64,000 nt of DNA from Parietaria judaica (GCA_954871525.1 OX940862.1:34588232-34652231), one strand, 5' to 3'. Positions 1 to 12,150 are shown, counted from the first letter of the stretch. Made by a program: numbers and translations. The notes: generated by a model not told the origin, from the sequence alone.

Positions 1-2995
1 TTAATTAACGGTGTGCTCTCGGTGAATCAAGATGAGATCTCTGAACATATTATTCAGTTCTATGAAGATATCTTTTGTCGTGCTTCTCAAACTACTCAAA
101 ACACGGAGCTTATCAGAAATGTGATTCCAGTTCTTGTTGGAGATGATGATAATGATAGGCTTACTGCCATCCCCTCGAATGACGAGATCCGTGCTACAGT
201 TTTTAGTATGGATGGTAATAGTGCCCCTGGACCAGATGGATTCAACGGTAAATTTTTTCAAGCTTTCTGGGATATCGTCGGTCTTGATGTTTGCCGGTGC
301 GTGCAAAGCTTCTTTATTCATGGCGTCATCTCTACCGGGCTAAACTCGAGTTTAATGGTGCTTATTCCTAAGGTTAAAGGGGCTATGCAGATTGATAATT
401 TCAGACCTATTATCTTGAGCAATTTTTGTTTCAAAATAATTACAAAAGTTTTGGCTGACAGGCTTTCTAGTGTCGCAACTTCTATCGTCTCTGAAAATCA
501 ATTTGGCTTTGTCAAGGGTCGAAATATCTCTCATTGTATTGCGGCGGCTTCTGAAGGGATCAACGTTCTTGATAAAAAGAACTTCGGCGGTAATATGGTT
601 TTGAAAGTCGATATTAAGAAAGCTTTTGATACTATGGACTGGGGCTTTATTCTAGATGTTCTTGAGGCTTTCGGGTTTTCCTTAAAATTTAGAGATTGGA
701 TTCTTGAAATTTTTTCCTCTGCTAGGATCTCTATTATGTTGAATGGTTCGTCTAAAGGTTATTTTAAGTGCAGAAGAGGTGTTCGACAAGGTGATCCTAT
801 ATCTCCCCTTTTATTTGTCATTGCCGAGGACTTCCTTAGTCGTCTTATTAGCCATTATGTGGAAAATAATAAATGGAAAACTATGAAGTACACAGGTAAA
901 AATTTATTCACTTCTCATTTATTATATGCGGATGATGTTCTTCTTTTCGGTGTGGCTACTAAAAGAAATGTGAGTGTAATTACTAAAGTTTTTGAAATTT
1001 ACTCTTCTCTTTCGGGTCAAGTAGTTAATTGGTCTAAATCAGGTGTTATTTTTAGCGATAATCTTTCTAACCATAGGAAGCTTGGCATTGTTAATGCTTT
1101 GAAGCTCAAACAAATTTCTTTGCCGTTTCAGTACCTTGGAGTTCCTTTATTTAAGGGTGCTCCAAGAAAAAAATGGTTACATCCAGTGGCCGATACCATT
1201 TTGAGTAAGTTTGCTAATTGGAAAGGTTCTAGTTTGTCTTTGGCTGGTAGGATTACTCTTGTCAATTCAGTTATTCAAAGTTCTTTTCTCCACTCATTTT
1301 CAGTTTATGCTTGGCCGAAAAGTCTTCTGTCAAAATTGGAAAAAGCAGTGAGGAATTTTATTTGGTCGGGTTCTATTGACAACAGAAAGATGATTACTGT
1401 TCCATGGAATATATGTAGTTTATCTATCACGGATGGGGGTATTGGGGTTAAAAACTTGAGTGCTCTAAACAAAGCTATGCTTGGAAAGCTTTCCTGGCAA
1501 TTTATTAGTACAAGTTCCTTCCCTTTGTGTTTGATAAAAACTCGGATATTTCATCCTAGTGGATCTTTGAAACTCAGCGTGAACTCATCATCGATTTTGC
1601 GTTCTTTGAGCCCGTGCTTTTCGTTGGTAAAAGATAAGGTTCGTTGGTTGATTACTAGGAACTCTGATAGAAATTTTTGGCTTGATAATTGGTTATATCC
1701 GTGTGTAGCTGATAGAGAAAATATTCCTTTGCGAAATAGAGAAAATCTCACAGCTACAATATCTGAGTTTCGAGTTAATAATGAATGGAACTTGCCACCT
1801 AGTTTATCGACTTCTGTCATTGAGGATATTAAAAATTTTGAATTTATTGAGGAAGCTGATGATGTTTGTGTTTGGCATCTTTCTAATAATGGTGAATTCT
1901 CAGTGAAATCGGTTTATAATATGTTTTGTGCTAATTATAATTTGTTTCCTCAATGGCAGAAGTTTCTATGGAAAGAATTTCTTCCACCTTCGAGGTCTAT
2001 TACATGTTGGCGGGCTTTCTTAGGTTTCCTTCCTACTGAGTTTACTTTGCAGGAAAAAGGATTTGCTCTAGCTTCAATGTGTCGCTTTTGCAACAAACAA
2101 GTGGAGGATACCGACCATATTTTCGTCCATTGCAACTTCGCAGGGTTTGTTTGGCGGGCTATCTCAGATATATTTCGAAAGCCAATCAATACAGGAGGGT
2201 CGCTTTCATTGTTGCTTTCGGATGCCGCTTCCGTGAATCTCAGCTCTCATATCTTCGCTCTCTGGAATACTGCGGTCATATCAACAGTTTGGCTCATTTG
2301 GCGTGCTAGGAATGCCTGTGTTTTTGAGGATGTGATCCCCAACACTAGCAACCTTCTGAGACAAGTTTGGCGATGTATTAAAGAAGCGGATTTCTTTATG
2401 CTAGGAACATCAAACGCTTCGGAGGATTTACAAATCTTGAAGTTTTTTGGTTTGGAAATTCATTCTGGGAAAGCTCCAAATATTGTTTCAGTTATATGGC
2501 GCTCTCCTCCTATTGCTTGGTTAAAATGCAACACTGACGGTTCCTCAATTGGTACTCCGGGTGTATCTGGTGCAGGAGGTATTTTCAGGACCTATCGTGG
2601 ATTTCCTCATGGTTCGTTTGCGGTCCATATCGACTCTGCTTATGCTTTTGAAGCTGAATTAACGGCCGCTATGTTTGCTATTGAGAAAGCAAAAGAATTT
2701 CATTGGGAAAATATTTGGCTTGAGTCCGACTCTACTTATGTGGTTCAACTTCTTCAGAAGAAATCTCATTTGGTGCCTTGGAGGTTGCGGGCTCAATGGT
2801 CAAAATGCATTAGCTATCTGGAGCTTATCAACTTTAGAGTCACACATATTTATAGAGAGGGTAATCAAGCCGCTGATGCCCTTGCTAGATTTGCTGCTCA
2901 AACTTTGGATCAACATTGGTGGCCTTCGCACCCGGAGTTCATTTCTTCTTTCGTTAATGATGATATTTGTATGAAAGAGAATTTTAGATTTTGCT

Positions 2996-2997
<2 letters not shown>
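1..2997 (+). CDS. LINE ORF2: reverse transcriptase, zinc-binding region and RNase H (N-terminally partial)
   Basis: About 998 codons are open with no stop, ending at TAG 2995-2997. Motifs appear in the order expected for plant L1 ORF2. The RT has KAFDTMDW, RRGVRQGDPISPLLF and the catalytic LLYADDVLLF. A Cys/His-containing zf-RVT segment follows (around CRFCNK and DTDHIFVHC). A C-terminal plant-type RNase H has CNTDGSS, FEAELTAA, LESDSTYVV and GNQAADALARF. The endonuclease domain expected upstream of the RT is outside the window. In this family the protein copies its own RNA at a nicked target by target-primed reverse transcription. All RT and RNase H signature residues I can check are present, so this copy may be coding-competent in this part. 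Confidence 0.93.
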
Positions 2998-3031
<34 letters not shown>

Positions 3032-3239
3032 TTTAGAGAGAGATATTAGGTTTTGTTAGTTCTCGTCTCTTTCTATATCTTTGTAAACTGTGATGCTTTT
3101 TATCTATCTTATTTAGAGCCCCGTTTCTTACTTTGTGTTTTTGGGTGCCAACCTAGTTGGGATTCGAGATCACATTGCGAGATGTCGGGCCTCCATCTTT
3201 TACTAAAAAAAAAGAGTATTTTTCATAGTAAAAAAAAGT
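1..3239 (+). mobile_element. L1-type LINE, 5' part outside the window
   Basis: A non-LTR retrotransposon. The reading frame is already open at base 1, so the 5' end lies outside the window. After the ORF2 stop there is an uninterrupted run of about 33 T (2998-3030). A roughly 200-bp 3' untranslated stretch follows, then two A-rich runs near 3205-3240 that probably mark the poly(A) tail. The 3' target duplication cannot be tested because the 5' junction is missing. The long unbroken frame suggests a fairly recent insertion. The 3' boundary is approximate. Confidence 0.85.
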
Positions 3240-3498
3240 ATTAATTAGATAAATTCATCGAAACGACACTTCAACGATTTTTTAATTATACTAAGACAAT
3301 AAGTTAGATTTTAGAATTTCGGTATCAACAATAGTATATCCGTAACTATTTTTTTATTATTATTAATATCGTAAAATAATTTTTTTGTGAACAAGACAAA
3401 ATAAAAATATGTTAATACGGCAGTTAAAGATTCTTTTTTTTTTATATAAATTTATATATATATCTTGCACGGAGATTTCTTATATGATATATTTAGTA

Positions 3499-4608
3499 GG
3501 GTAAACTGTGGCTAAAATACTTAATGTTTCAGTTTTTTTTTTTTAATTATGTACCCAAAGTTTTTTTGGTGGCTATTATACCCAGAGTTTATTCTGTTAA
3601 TGCCAAACGTACCCACCGTTAAATCTCCGTTAATCCTCCCTACCATGCACACACGTCGCTGCCACGTCATCCTTGCGGCTAAAGTACCCAATGTTTCAAA
3701 TATTTGTGGCTAAAGTCCCCAATGTTTTTTTAAAAAAATTGAACTTCTCGAGTGACTTATTTAGATCGATTTTTGGGCTGACTCTTTTACACCGGACTCG
3801 GGTTGGCTTTTCGGGCCGAGCTCTATATATACAATATATATATATATATACTATATATTAATTTATATATAATATAAAGAATAAATATAAAGTATATTTC
3901 AAGGGTATAAATTAGTATAATATAAAGTATATTTCAATATAAATTAGTATGTATAAAGTATAAATATATAAATAAATATAAAAAACTGTATATATTTATA
4001 CTTTATATTATATATATTTATAATTTAGATTATATATAAACCATATATATAAAAGCTGTTTATATTGATTTTTTATATAGAAACGGTATATATTTATACT
4101 TTATATTGATACTTTATATTATATAGAAACTGTATTATACTTTATTATTCTGATACTTTATATTATTTATACTAATTTATACCCTTGAAATATACTTTAT
4201 ATTTATACTTTATATTATATATAAACTTAATATACTATACTAAATATATAAATTAATATATAGTATATATATACAGTGTATATGTATTGTATATACAGAG
4301 CTCGGCCCGAAAAGCCAACCCGATTCTGGTGTAAAAAGTCAACTCAAAAATCGATCTAAATAAGTCACTCGAGCAGTTTAAATTTTTTAAAGAACATTGG
4401 TTACTTTAGCCGTAAATGTTTGAAACATTTGGTACTTTAGCCGCAAGGATGACATGGCAGGATAGAATGACGTGGCATCGACATATGTGCCACGTAGGGA
4501 GGATTAATGGAGATTTAACGGTGGGTACATTTGGCGTTAACGGAATAAACTTTGGGTATAATAGCTACCAAAAAAAAACTTTAGGTATATTTTAGCCACA
4601 GTTTACCC
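3499..4608. mobile_element. Mutator-type hairpin MITE (family A)
   Basis: A 1,110-bp non-autonomous element. It begins GGGTAAACTGTGGCTAAAAT and ends with the near-exact reverse complement. The inverted arms are about 350 bp each and include the motif around GGGCCGAGCTC on both sides. They surround an AT-rich centre of TATA repeats. It is flanked by a perfect 9-bp duplication TATTTAGTA at 3490-3498 and 4609-4617. The 9-bp duplication and long terminal inverted repeats indicate Mutator-type transposition. No transposase frame is present. Confidence 0.9.
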
Positions 4609-4709
4609 TATTTAGTAGGGCAGTTCCAGCCCTGCTAAACTATATAGCCAAATATTTAAGAACAAACATTATCCATAATTAACAAAGAGGCCATATAATA
4701 TTTATTTTA

Positions 4710-5858
4710 GGGTTAATTGCGGCAAAAATATCCAATCTTTGGTCAAATTCTTTGTTGTGCATACTACCTCCGTAAATGGCGGCAAAAGTACCCAAACTTA
4801 GCATTTGGGAGTTGACCGAGAATATCTTTCTATATGGCAATTAGTCTTTGCCACGTGGCATGCCACATGGCACTTGGCTGCAAGTGGCATGCCACGTAAT
4901 TATTATTTTATTTGAAAAAAATTTTAAAAATATATTTTTAAACAAAATTATTTTTATTTTCTAAACAAAATTATTTTTAATTTTTAATTTTAATAAGTTT
5001 TTTAATAATAACAAATAAAGAATATAAAAATTTTAATATTCATTATTGGTTTTAATTTTATTTTTAAAAAAGTGGGTAGAACGAATTAATATTCACCGCT
5101 CACGGTTCACTTGAACTCAGTTTCCGGTCCGGTTCACGCATCGAATAAAATTGTTTAATATGTTTAATAATAATAACTAATAAACACATACATAATGTTT
5201 AAAAAGTCAAGACATAATTATATACACACCACTTATTCAAAAACAAAAAATAGTAGTCATATTTATATTTAATGAAAAATTATTTTTATTTGTTTGCATG
5301 ATATTTTTTTGTGTTTGCATTTTAGAATAATAATAATTGTTTAATATGTTTTTTTATTTATATATTATTCTTTTTATTAAAAAATTATCGTTAAATAATC
5401 ATATGATTATTATTGGTTATTATTATTAAACATATTAAGCGATTTCGTTTCACCCGTAAACCGGATCGGATGTGGAGCTTGAGTGAATCGTGAACGGAGA
5501 TTTTTTTCTTTATTTATTTCGTTTGATCCACTTTTGTGAAATGAATAATTATATTTAAATATTCATTATTGGTTTTTGTGGAAAAATAATTTTATTTTTT
5601 AAATTTTTTTTTTAAAAAAATAAAATATATATTTATTTTTTAAAAAAATTATTTAGTAAAATAACAATTGCGTGGCATGCCACGTGGTGGCCAAGTGCCA
5701 TGTGGCGTGCCACGTGGCAAAGGTTGATTGCCACATAGATAGATATTCTCGGTCAACTCTCAAATGCTAAGTTTGGGTACTTTTACCGCTATTTACGGAA
5801 GTTGTATACACAGCAGAGAATTTTACCAAAGGTTGGGTATTTTTGCCGCAGTTAACCC
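4710..5858. mobile_element. Mutator-type hairpin MITE (family B) in the DUF760 copy 1 promoter
   Basis: A 1,149-bp non-autonomous element with terminal inverted repeats that start GGGTTAATTGCGGCAAAAAT. The arms carry the palindrome-rich segment GGCATGCCACGTGG. Perfect 9-bp duplications TTTATTTTA lie at 4701-4709 and 5859-5867. It is unrelated in sequence to the neighbouring family A element, and only about 100 bp separate the two. It sits inside a segment homologous to the DUF760 copy 2 promoter, so it post-dates that duplication or was lost from copy 2. A fragment of the same family lies near 59.3 kb. Confidence 0.9.
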
Positions 5859-5985
5859 TTTATTTTATTTATCTACATATCAAAGATATTATTTTTGTTT
5901 ATAAGTATGACAGCCTCGGTCTCAATAAGAAATATATTCCTCCGAGAACTGTCACACTCTCTATTCTCCGAATCTCCGTCAACCT

Positions 5986-6045
5986 TTCTTCTTCTTCTTC
6001 TTCTTCTTCTTCTTCTTCTTCTTCTTCTTCTTCTTCTTCTTCTTC
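5986..6045. repeat. (CTT)n microsatellite in the copy 1 leader
   Basis: About 20 uninterrupted CTT units lie just before the start codon of DUF760 copy 1. They are probably in its 5' untranslated leader, where a pyrimidine-rich tract is common in plants. The frame is open through the repeat up to 5895 and would add a polyleucine tail. That reading is not preferred because copy 2 starts at the equivalent of 6054. Confidence 0.9.
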
Positions 6046-6119
6046 AAACGGTAATGGATAACTGTATCGCGTCCCAGCAAACGGTAATGGATAACTGTAT
6101 CGCGTCCCAGCAAACCCTA
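6046..6119. repeat. 33-bp tandem duplication across the start codon
   Basis: The segment beginning AACGGTAATGGATAACTG occurs twice in a row with a 33-bp period and no mismatch that I see. It duplicates the start codon and the first nine codons of DUF760 copy 1 in frame. DUF760 copy 2 has a single copy. Confidence 0.92.
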
Positions 6120-7250
6120 TCGCTTCGGACGATCACTGTGCCCGGGAGAAGCCTGATCGATTCCAACCAGAGACCCGATCTCCGTTCCAGTCGGCGGTGT
6201 CTGCATGTCAGTGACGCTCGGCCACGACTAAGCTTGACCGTGGCACGCCCGCTTGGGCCACTTGAACTTCGACGCAGGGAGGTGTTCCCCAAGCTCGGTT
6301 GGCGGCCCGTTAGGGTGCCCAACACGATCACCGCCTCCGGAGCAAGCCCATGGCAGTCATTCAGCACCTCTAACCTTCCACTCGGGCTGAGATCGCAGGC
6401 GGTGAAGGGCCTCGCTGGAGTGTTTCAGAAAGATCCGTACCACTTTCTCTTGGCCACCACCGATGCGCTGAAGAGCTTGGCAGACGACCGTGAAGCCGCT
6501 AACCAGCGGATGATCCTAGCCGCCGGATCTCCCGAGGCCGGCCTTCATCGGAGGATCTCGGAGCTGAAGGAGAGACTATGCCAGGTGGAAGTGGAGGATA
6601 TCATGTACTTGCTGATCTGCTACAGGTTCGCTGAGATCAGAGTTCATCTGCTTCCGAAGCTATCTCAATGCATCTACAATGGCAGATTAGAGATATCGCC
6701 TTCCAAGGACTTCGCGCTGGAATCACCGTACAGCTCCCACGTTCTCGAGATCGTGAGAGAATATGCTAATTCAATGATCGGATTGAAAGCGAATTCAAGC
6801 GTCAACGAACACTGGAGACTAACGACGGTATCGAAATCCGTTCTACGTACGATGTATCTTGCGTCGATCTTGTACGGCTATTTTCTGAACTCGGCCATGT
6901 CGAGACTCGACCTCGAACGGTGCTTGGCCTCGGAGAGCAAGCCCCTTCTTGTAGGCCAAATTGGTGACAATGTTGAGCCTCAAATCCAATCGCAAGAAGC
7001 GGGAAAATTGAGATGCTATGTGAACGAGTTTGATCCGGAAACGGTTCGGAGATGCGCGAAGCCGCGGTCGAAGGAGGCGACATGTCTGATAAAGAGTCAC
7101 ACTAGCGCGCTCTTTGGTGATGCCGACGAGGCTATTTTGACGTCGTTTTCGAGCTTGAAGAGGCTGGTTCTCGAGGCGGTTGCGTTCGGGTCGTTCCTGT
7201 GGGACTCGGAGGAATGCGTCAACACTGTTTATGAGCTGAAAGATTACTGA
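6054..7250 (+). CDS. DUF760 / UV-B-induced protein At3g17800-like, copy 1 (intronless)
   Basis: Single-exon gene of 398 codons, or 387 if the second duplicated ATG at 6087 is used. The protein resembles the plant UV-B-induced DUF760 family, predicted to be chloroplastic. The N-terminal third is rich in Ser and Arg, like a transit peptide. The conserved block begins at RISELKERLCQVEVEDIMYL and ends SLKRLVLEAVAFGSFLWDSE then VYELKDY. The molecular function of the family is not established. The start follows copy 2 (MDNCLAN). A 33-bp tandem duplication repeats the start region (MDNCIASQQTV), giving two in-frame ATGs. Copy 2 at 9453 keeps an intron at the HR|RI junction that is absent here. The C-terminal third is far closer to copy 2 than the N-terminal third. 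Confidence 0.85.
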   Translation: MDNCIASQQTVMDNCIASQQTLSLRTITVPGRSLIDSNQRPDLRSSRRCLHVSDARPRLSLTVARPLGPLELRRREVFPKLGWRPVRVPNTITASGASPWQSFSTSNLPLGLRSQAVKGLAGVFQKDPYHFLLATTDALKSLADDREAANQRMILAAGSPEAGLHRRISELKERLCQVEVEDIMYLLICYRFAEIRVHLLPKLSQCIYNGRLEISPSKDFALESPYSSHVLEIVREYANSMIGLKANSSVNEHWRLTTVSKSVLRTMYLASILYGYFLNSAMSRLDLERCLASESKPLLVGQIGDNVEPQIQSQEAGKLRCYVNEFDPETVRRCAKPRSKEATCLIKSHTSALFGDADEAILTSFSSLKRLVLEAVAFGSFLWDSEECVNTVYELKDY

Positions 7251-9452
7251 TCAGCTTCTTCTTCTTCACTATTGACTGGCTAGCTCGTAAAATCTAATAG
7301 TAGAATTGTAGAAAAACCTCTGACTCTTATCATTATTTAGTTCAATACATTGTATTTCCGACTTTTTGCGATTTATTATATAATGAAATCGAAATTTATT
7401 TTATATTTTTAGTAAATTATTATATGTAATTTGTGACGATGAAATTTCAAAAATATTAAATTAAATAATAAATTAATACTATAAAAATATAACGACGGCA
7501 AAGATTGACAATTGACGTGAATGGTGGCAACATTGTCATTGATGTAACGAGATTTATAGGAACGGCATATATAAACCTCATCTCATCGCTACAAGTGACT
7601 TGTTACGACAAAGTTGTAACGACGATGTTATGCGTATTTTTCTCAAAAGACGATAAAAAACGGTACGTCGTGAATGTTTTCCATGTAACATAGAGCGATG
7701 AGATTCCGCGTTGCTTATGTCATTTGCTAAGATGACACCTAGTCACATCATACTTTGACTAATGGTGTTAAAATTAATTGGATAAAAATTTGCAAAAAAG
7801 TCTATAAACTTTGAATGCTATTGCCGATATTAAATCATGTTAACTATATAACTAGTACAAACGCAAGTAGTCGACTACTTTTGCCAACAATACCCCTATA
7901 TGTATGTATATAAAACATTACAGAGTAAACTTGTGCTGATGACTAAATTTAGTTGGATAATTTATATAAAAATTAGTGGCAAACTAATACATATTGATGA
8001 CTTAGGGGAGAGTATTAGCTTAAATCTCAAAACCGAATTATGAGTATGATTAAATTTTGGGCATCTTCAATGTAAAAATGCAAAATGCACAACATTTACA
8101 TTTACTTAAAATGCAGTTTTTTACACCAATGTACAACTTTTTAATTATTTATATTTTATTATTTTTTTTACTTCAAAAAATATTATATGTTTACACAATT
8201 GTTCAAAATTTTGTTAATATATAAAAGTATCCCCAACTTTGACTTATGTCAAACATTTTCATCCATAATTAAACTTATTTTTGAAACATAATTACAAATA
8301 TGTATATATATATATGATTATAATGTAAACAAATATTATACTAAATTAAACATCAATGCGTGGAATTTAAAATTAAAATATAAACATTACATAAAAATAA
8401 ATTAACACGATATTTGACTTAAAATATTGTTCCAACAAGTGCTATCAATGTGTAGGAGTGAATGAACGGGTAATCGGTGCATTTTCTGAAAAATAAAAGA
8501 CCGAATATTGCATTTCGGTACTTTAAGAAAATGATAACCTAATATCTTATTTTTGAAGATGAAAACTACATTTTTTGTATAATTGGTTTTCGGTCGTCGA
8601 TCGCGGTAATATCCATTTCTACACAAACTAGCTAACTTCTAATATTACATATAAGCATATTGCTACATACCGATATTATTATATATAAACATTTACTAAT
8701 TTTACAAAATATTACACAAGAGAGTAGAGAAGAAAAATCTTTTTGACATATTAGCAGGTATAGTCAATAAAAAAAATAAAAAATATTATATTATATATAG
8801 TTAAAGCGGTAAAATCGGGTAAGCAGTCGTAATTTTCACATTAAAACCGAAACTCATGTTTTAACCTAATTCGCGGATTTAGTTTTTTTCTCAATATATT
8901 AAATTTAAACTGCTTTAACAGCGCTTGTTGTTTAATTGATATAAGTTTGATCATTTTTTTTTTGTTAAAAAAATTAGTTTATGGTTTCTTTTTCTTACTC
9001 CCATTATTAAAGGTACTGGTGGGGTGTGTGCCAGCTTACCGTAGATATATTGCATTTTGCAATTCCATTAACTGGGTCGGAGATCTAAAAGCCCAGAAAG
9101 CAATTATGTGTATCGGTAATTCGGTATCGGATATGGATAGAATTGAAGCAAATCAACTAGAAAAGAACAAATGTTATCATATCAGAGAGATAGAAAATCG
9201 CTCACCGTCGATAGTTACGACTTTGGGAAGTCAACATTGACCAGAATCCTTACTATAGTCGTCACCGTAGTGTAGCACATCCCACACTCTCGCTCAACTG
9301 TACAGCCAAATAATTGCGAACAAACCTTATCCACAATTAACAAAGAGGGAATATACCATCTTTAATGATATATTTATTCTTCTATTTAAACACTCACTCT
9401 CTTCTTCTCCAATTACAAATATCTTTTTTCTTTTCTTTCCACCCAACTGTTA
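7251..9452. other. Intergenic: copy 1 terminator region and copy 2 promoter
   Basis: AT-rich DNA with no supported gene. The last 150 bp upstream of copy 2 (about 9300-9375) contain AGCCAAATAATTGCGAACAA and CACAATTAACAAAGAGG. These have close counterparts at about 4645-4690, upstream of copy 1. The duplicated unit therefore includes promoter DNA. A possible TATA box of copy 2 is TCTATTTAAAC near 9385. Short frames near 7505 and 8947 show no family resemblance. Confidence 0.6.
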
Positions 9453-11128
9453 ATGGACAATTGTCTCGCCAACCACCAAACCCTAGCGCTTCGCTCCATC
9501 GCCGATCATCGGAGAAGCCCCATCGCTTCCCGCCGCAGCGCCGCCGTAGTCGATCTCCGCGCCGGTCGGGGTCGGAGCTCCGTCAGGGCGTTGAAGGTGA
9601 TCGCCGCCTCCGGAGCCAGCCACTGCCAGTCGTTCAGCAGCGTTAACCTCCCGCTCGGCCCGAGGTCGCCGGCGGCGAAGCACCTCGCCGGAGTGTTGCA
9701 GAACCAGCCGCAGCTGTTCCACTTCGCCGCCGCCGACGAGCTGAGGAGCTTGGCGGACGATCGCGCAGCCGCGAACGAGCGGATGATCCTCGCCGTCGGA
9801 TCTCCCGAGGCCAGCCTTCATAGGTATTTCTCTTTCCTGTCCATTTCGCACTTCGAGTTTACTTTCTGCAATTCAATTTTGCGATGAGTTGAGTTTAGAT
9901 AAATCTTATATGGAGTACTCTGTATTTCTTAAGAAGATTTCTGCCATAGTAGGACTCGTGATCACTGAGAAAGTTGCTTCAGAATTAGTGCTTGGAACTG
10001 AGTGCTCTTACTCTGTGACCACTTTTGGTCTAATTTTGATGCATTAAGCTCAATTGGTATGAATTTTTGTGGGTCCTATGTTTATTGATTGATCTTGATC
10101 TGTGATTGACTATTTCTTGATGCTGATTATCGTGTTGCAGTTTACCAAGAGTGTCAGGTAAGGATGATCAAGTGGGTCCTATGTTTAGCTTCTAACCGTT
10201 CTGACATAACAATTTTCTGCACAGACGATCCCGGCAAGGAAAATTTCCACCAGTGTGAAGTGTTGCCTAGTGATGGGTTTACTCCGGTAAACAGATTACA
10301 GCGGATGAATCACTGGTTGAATTCCTTGGTGGGCAATTAGTTTAAATTCCGATGACAAGATACTGCGGATCGATCCGTTTTACTCCTGACTCGGTTATTG
10401 ATTTCAGGAGGATTGCCGAGGTGAAGGAGAAACAATGTCAGCTGGCCGTCGAAGATATCATGTACTTGCTGATCTGCTACAAGTTTGCAGAGATCAGAGT
10501 TCATTTGGTTCCGAAGCTATCTCGATGCCTTTACAATGGAAGATTAGAGATATGTCGCTCGAAGGACTTTGCACTGGAATCGCTGTACAGCACTGAAGTT
10601 CTTGAGATCGTGAAGGAACATATCAGTGCTACGATCGGATTAAGAGCAAATTCAAGCGTCACGGAACACTGGGCACTCACGACAGTATCTAAATCAGCTC
10701 TTAGCCAAATATACGTTGAGTCAATCTTATATGGTTATTTTCTGAAGTCAGCCCTGTTGAGACTCGAGCTTGAACAATGCGTGGCCTTGGAGAGCAAAGA
10801 TGTTCCCGTGAAGCAGAGGATCAAACCCCTTCTGCTCAGCCGCAGCAACAACAACGTTCAATCCCAGCCACAGAAAGCTGAAAATCTCAAATGCTACGTC
10901 ATGGGGTTCGACCCCGACACGATTCTGAGATGCGAGAAGCTGAAGTCGAAGGAGGCCGCATGTCTCATTAAGAGTCACACGAGTGCACTCTTTGGTGATG
11001 CCGATGAGGCTATTTTGACGTCATTTTCGAGCTTGAAGAGGCTGGTTCTCGAGGCTGTTGCGTTCGGGTCGTTCCTGTGGGACTCGGAGGAATGCGTCAA
11101 CACTGTTTACGAGCTTAAGGATTACTGA
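9453..11128 (+). CDS. DUF760 / UV-B-induced protein At3g17800-like, copy 2 (one intron)
   Basis: Two coding exons, 9453-9823 and 10408-11128, give 363 residues. The intron is GTATTTCTC..GATTTCAG, phase 2, and splits an Arg codon so that LHR joins RIAEVKE. The joined frame matches intronless copy 1 exactly at this point. The N-terminus (MDNCLANHQTLALRSIADHR) is Ser/Arg-rich, consistent with a chloroplast transit peptide. The DUF760 body runs from RIAEVKEKQCQLAVEDIMYL to VYELKDY. It has an insertion relative to copy 1 around SKDVPVKQRIKPLLLS. The function of the family is unknown beyond UV-B induction of the Arabidopsis founder. This copy probably represents the ancestral gene structure. Confidence 0.87.
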
Positions 11129-12150
11129 GTCTAGTGGAAGAAGGGTTGCCCTTTTCTTTTCCTTTGTTTTCACGCTTGTCTTAGCTTGTAAATATGTTAT
11201 GTTGTACAAATCTAGTAGTATATACTATATAATTCTTAATAGTAGATAAACCTGCCACGTGGCTCCTCTGCCTCTTTTCTTTAGTTCAAGGAACTATGAG
11301 GAGTTGAATAGTTGAGTTTGTGTTTTATCTATTTCTTGTTCACTCTTTCTCAATAAAGGAACCCAAGAACTCATTCTTGTTTTAGTTGAACTTCTGACCA
11401 AGAGGAACAAGAACTAGCTCATGTCCGAGCTTTATAATCGGAGCCAGCCACGTGTTCGACTCAATGATCGGAATTGCGCTAAAGCTTCAATTATCGATAC
11501 ACATACATAGTCAACCAATAAATAGTCTTACAAGCATATCACGAGAATAGCCTATTCTGCTGTGACCTCGATCTTGGTCGCTCTCTCTTGCTGACGATCT
11601 TCGCTCTCGGTTTCACTAGACTCTTCGTTCTCTCTCGTATTTAATATTTTTTTTTTATATCCAGTTATTACTCCTGATCGAATCTAACTACTTAAATGAT
11701 GAAATGTCACTACATTGAACACCAGTATTCATCTCAAGTCACCAAACTGTCCCGAAATTGTATGTCGTTTTTCACTCCTCTTGTCGTTTGGCCTTGCTGT
11801 GAGCTTCATATTCTAACAGATTAGAGTGGTGGAACTAATAAACAAAAACTTAAACGTGTAATCTTCAGCCGAGTAAGTGTGTACATTTTGTCAAACAATT
11901 GTATTAATTATGTATGAAGGAAAAAAAGAAGATATATGTGCGAACTTGTTTTGTATTGAATCCTACTCTAAAGAAGATTGCAGATTTAAATTGGTTTGCA
12001 AACCAAAACAAGGGTGAATATCTGACGGACAAGCAAGTGTTGGTTTTCCTTGCACGTTAAGGCTTTCCAAGTTTTGAAAGACATGTTGACATTGTTAAGG
12101 AAGACGATACTTATTTTATATAGATTTCTCTTATATATACGTACATATAC

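Noticed and set aside
5895..6053. N-terminal extension of DUF760 copy 1 with a polyleucine tract
   Set aside because: The extension is only translation through a (CTT)n microsatellite. Copy 2 starts at the equivalent of 6054, and its upstream sequence has no matching frame.
6054..7250. DUF760 copy 1 as a classical processed retrogene
   Set aside because: There is no poly(A) trace after the stop and no flanking target duplication, and homologous DNA extends upstream to about 4645. Segmental duplication with intron loss fits better.
8440..8620. Possible hAT element with TAGGAGTGAATG-like left end
   Set aside because: The inverted match on the right (TAGAAATGGAT) is weak and no 8-bp duplication was found.
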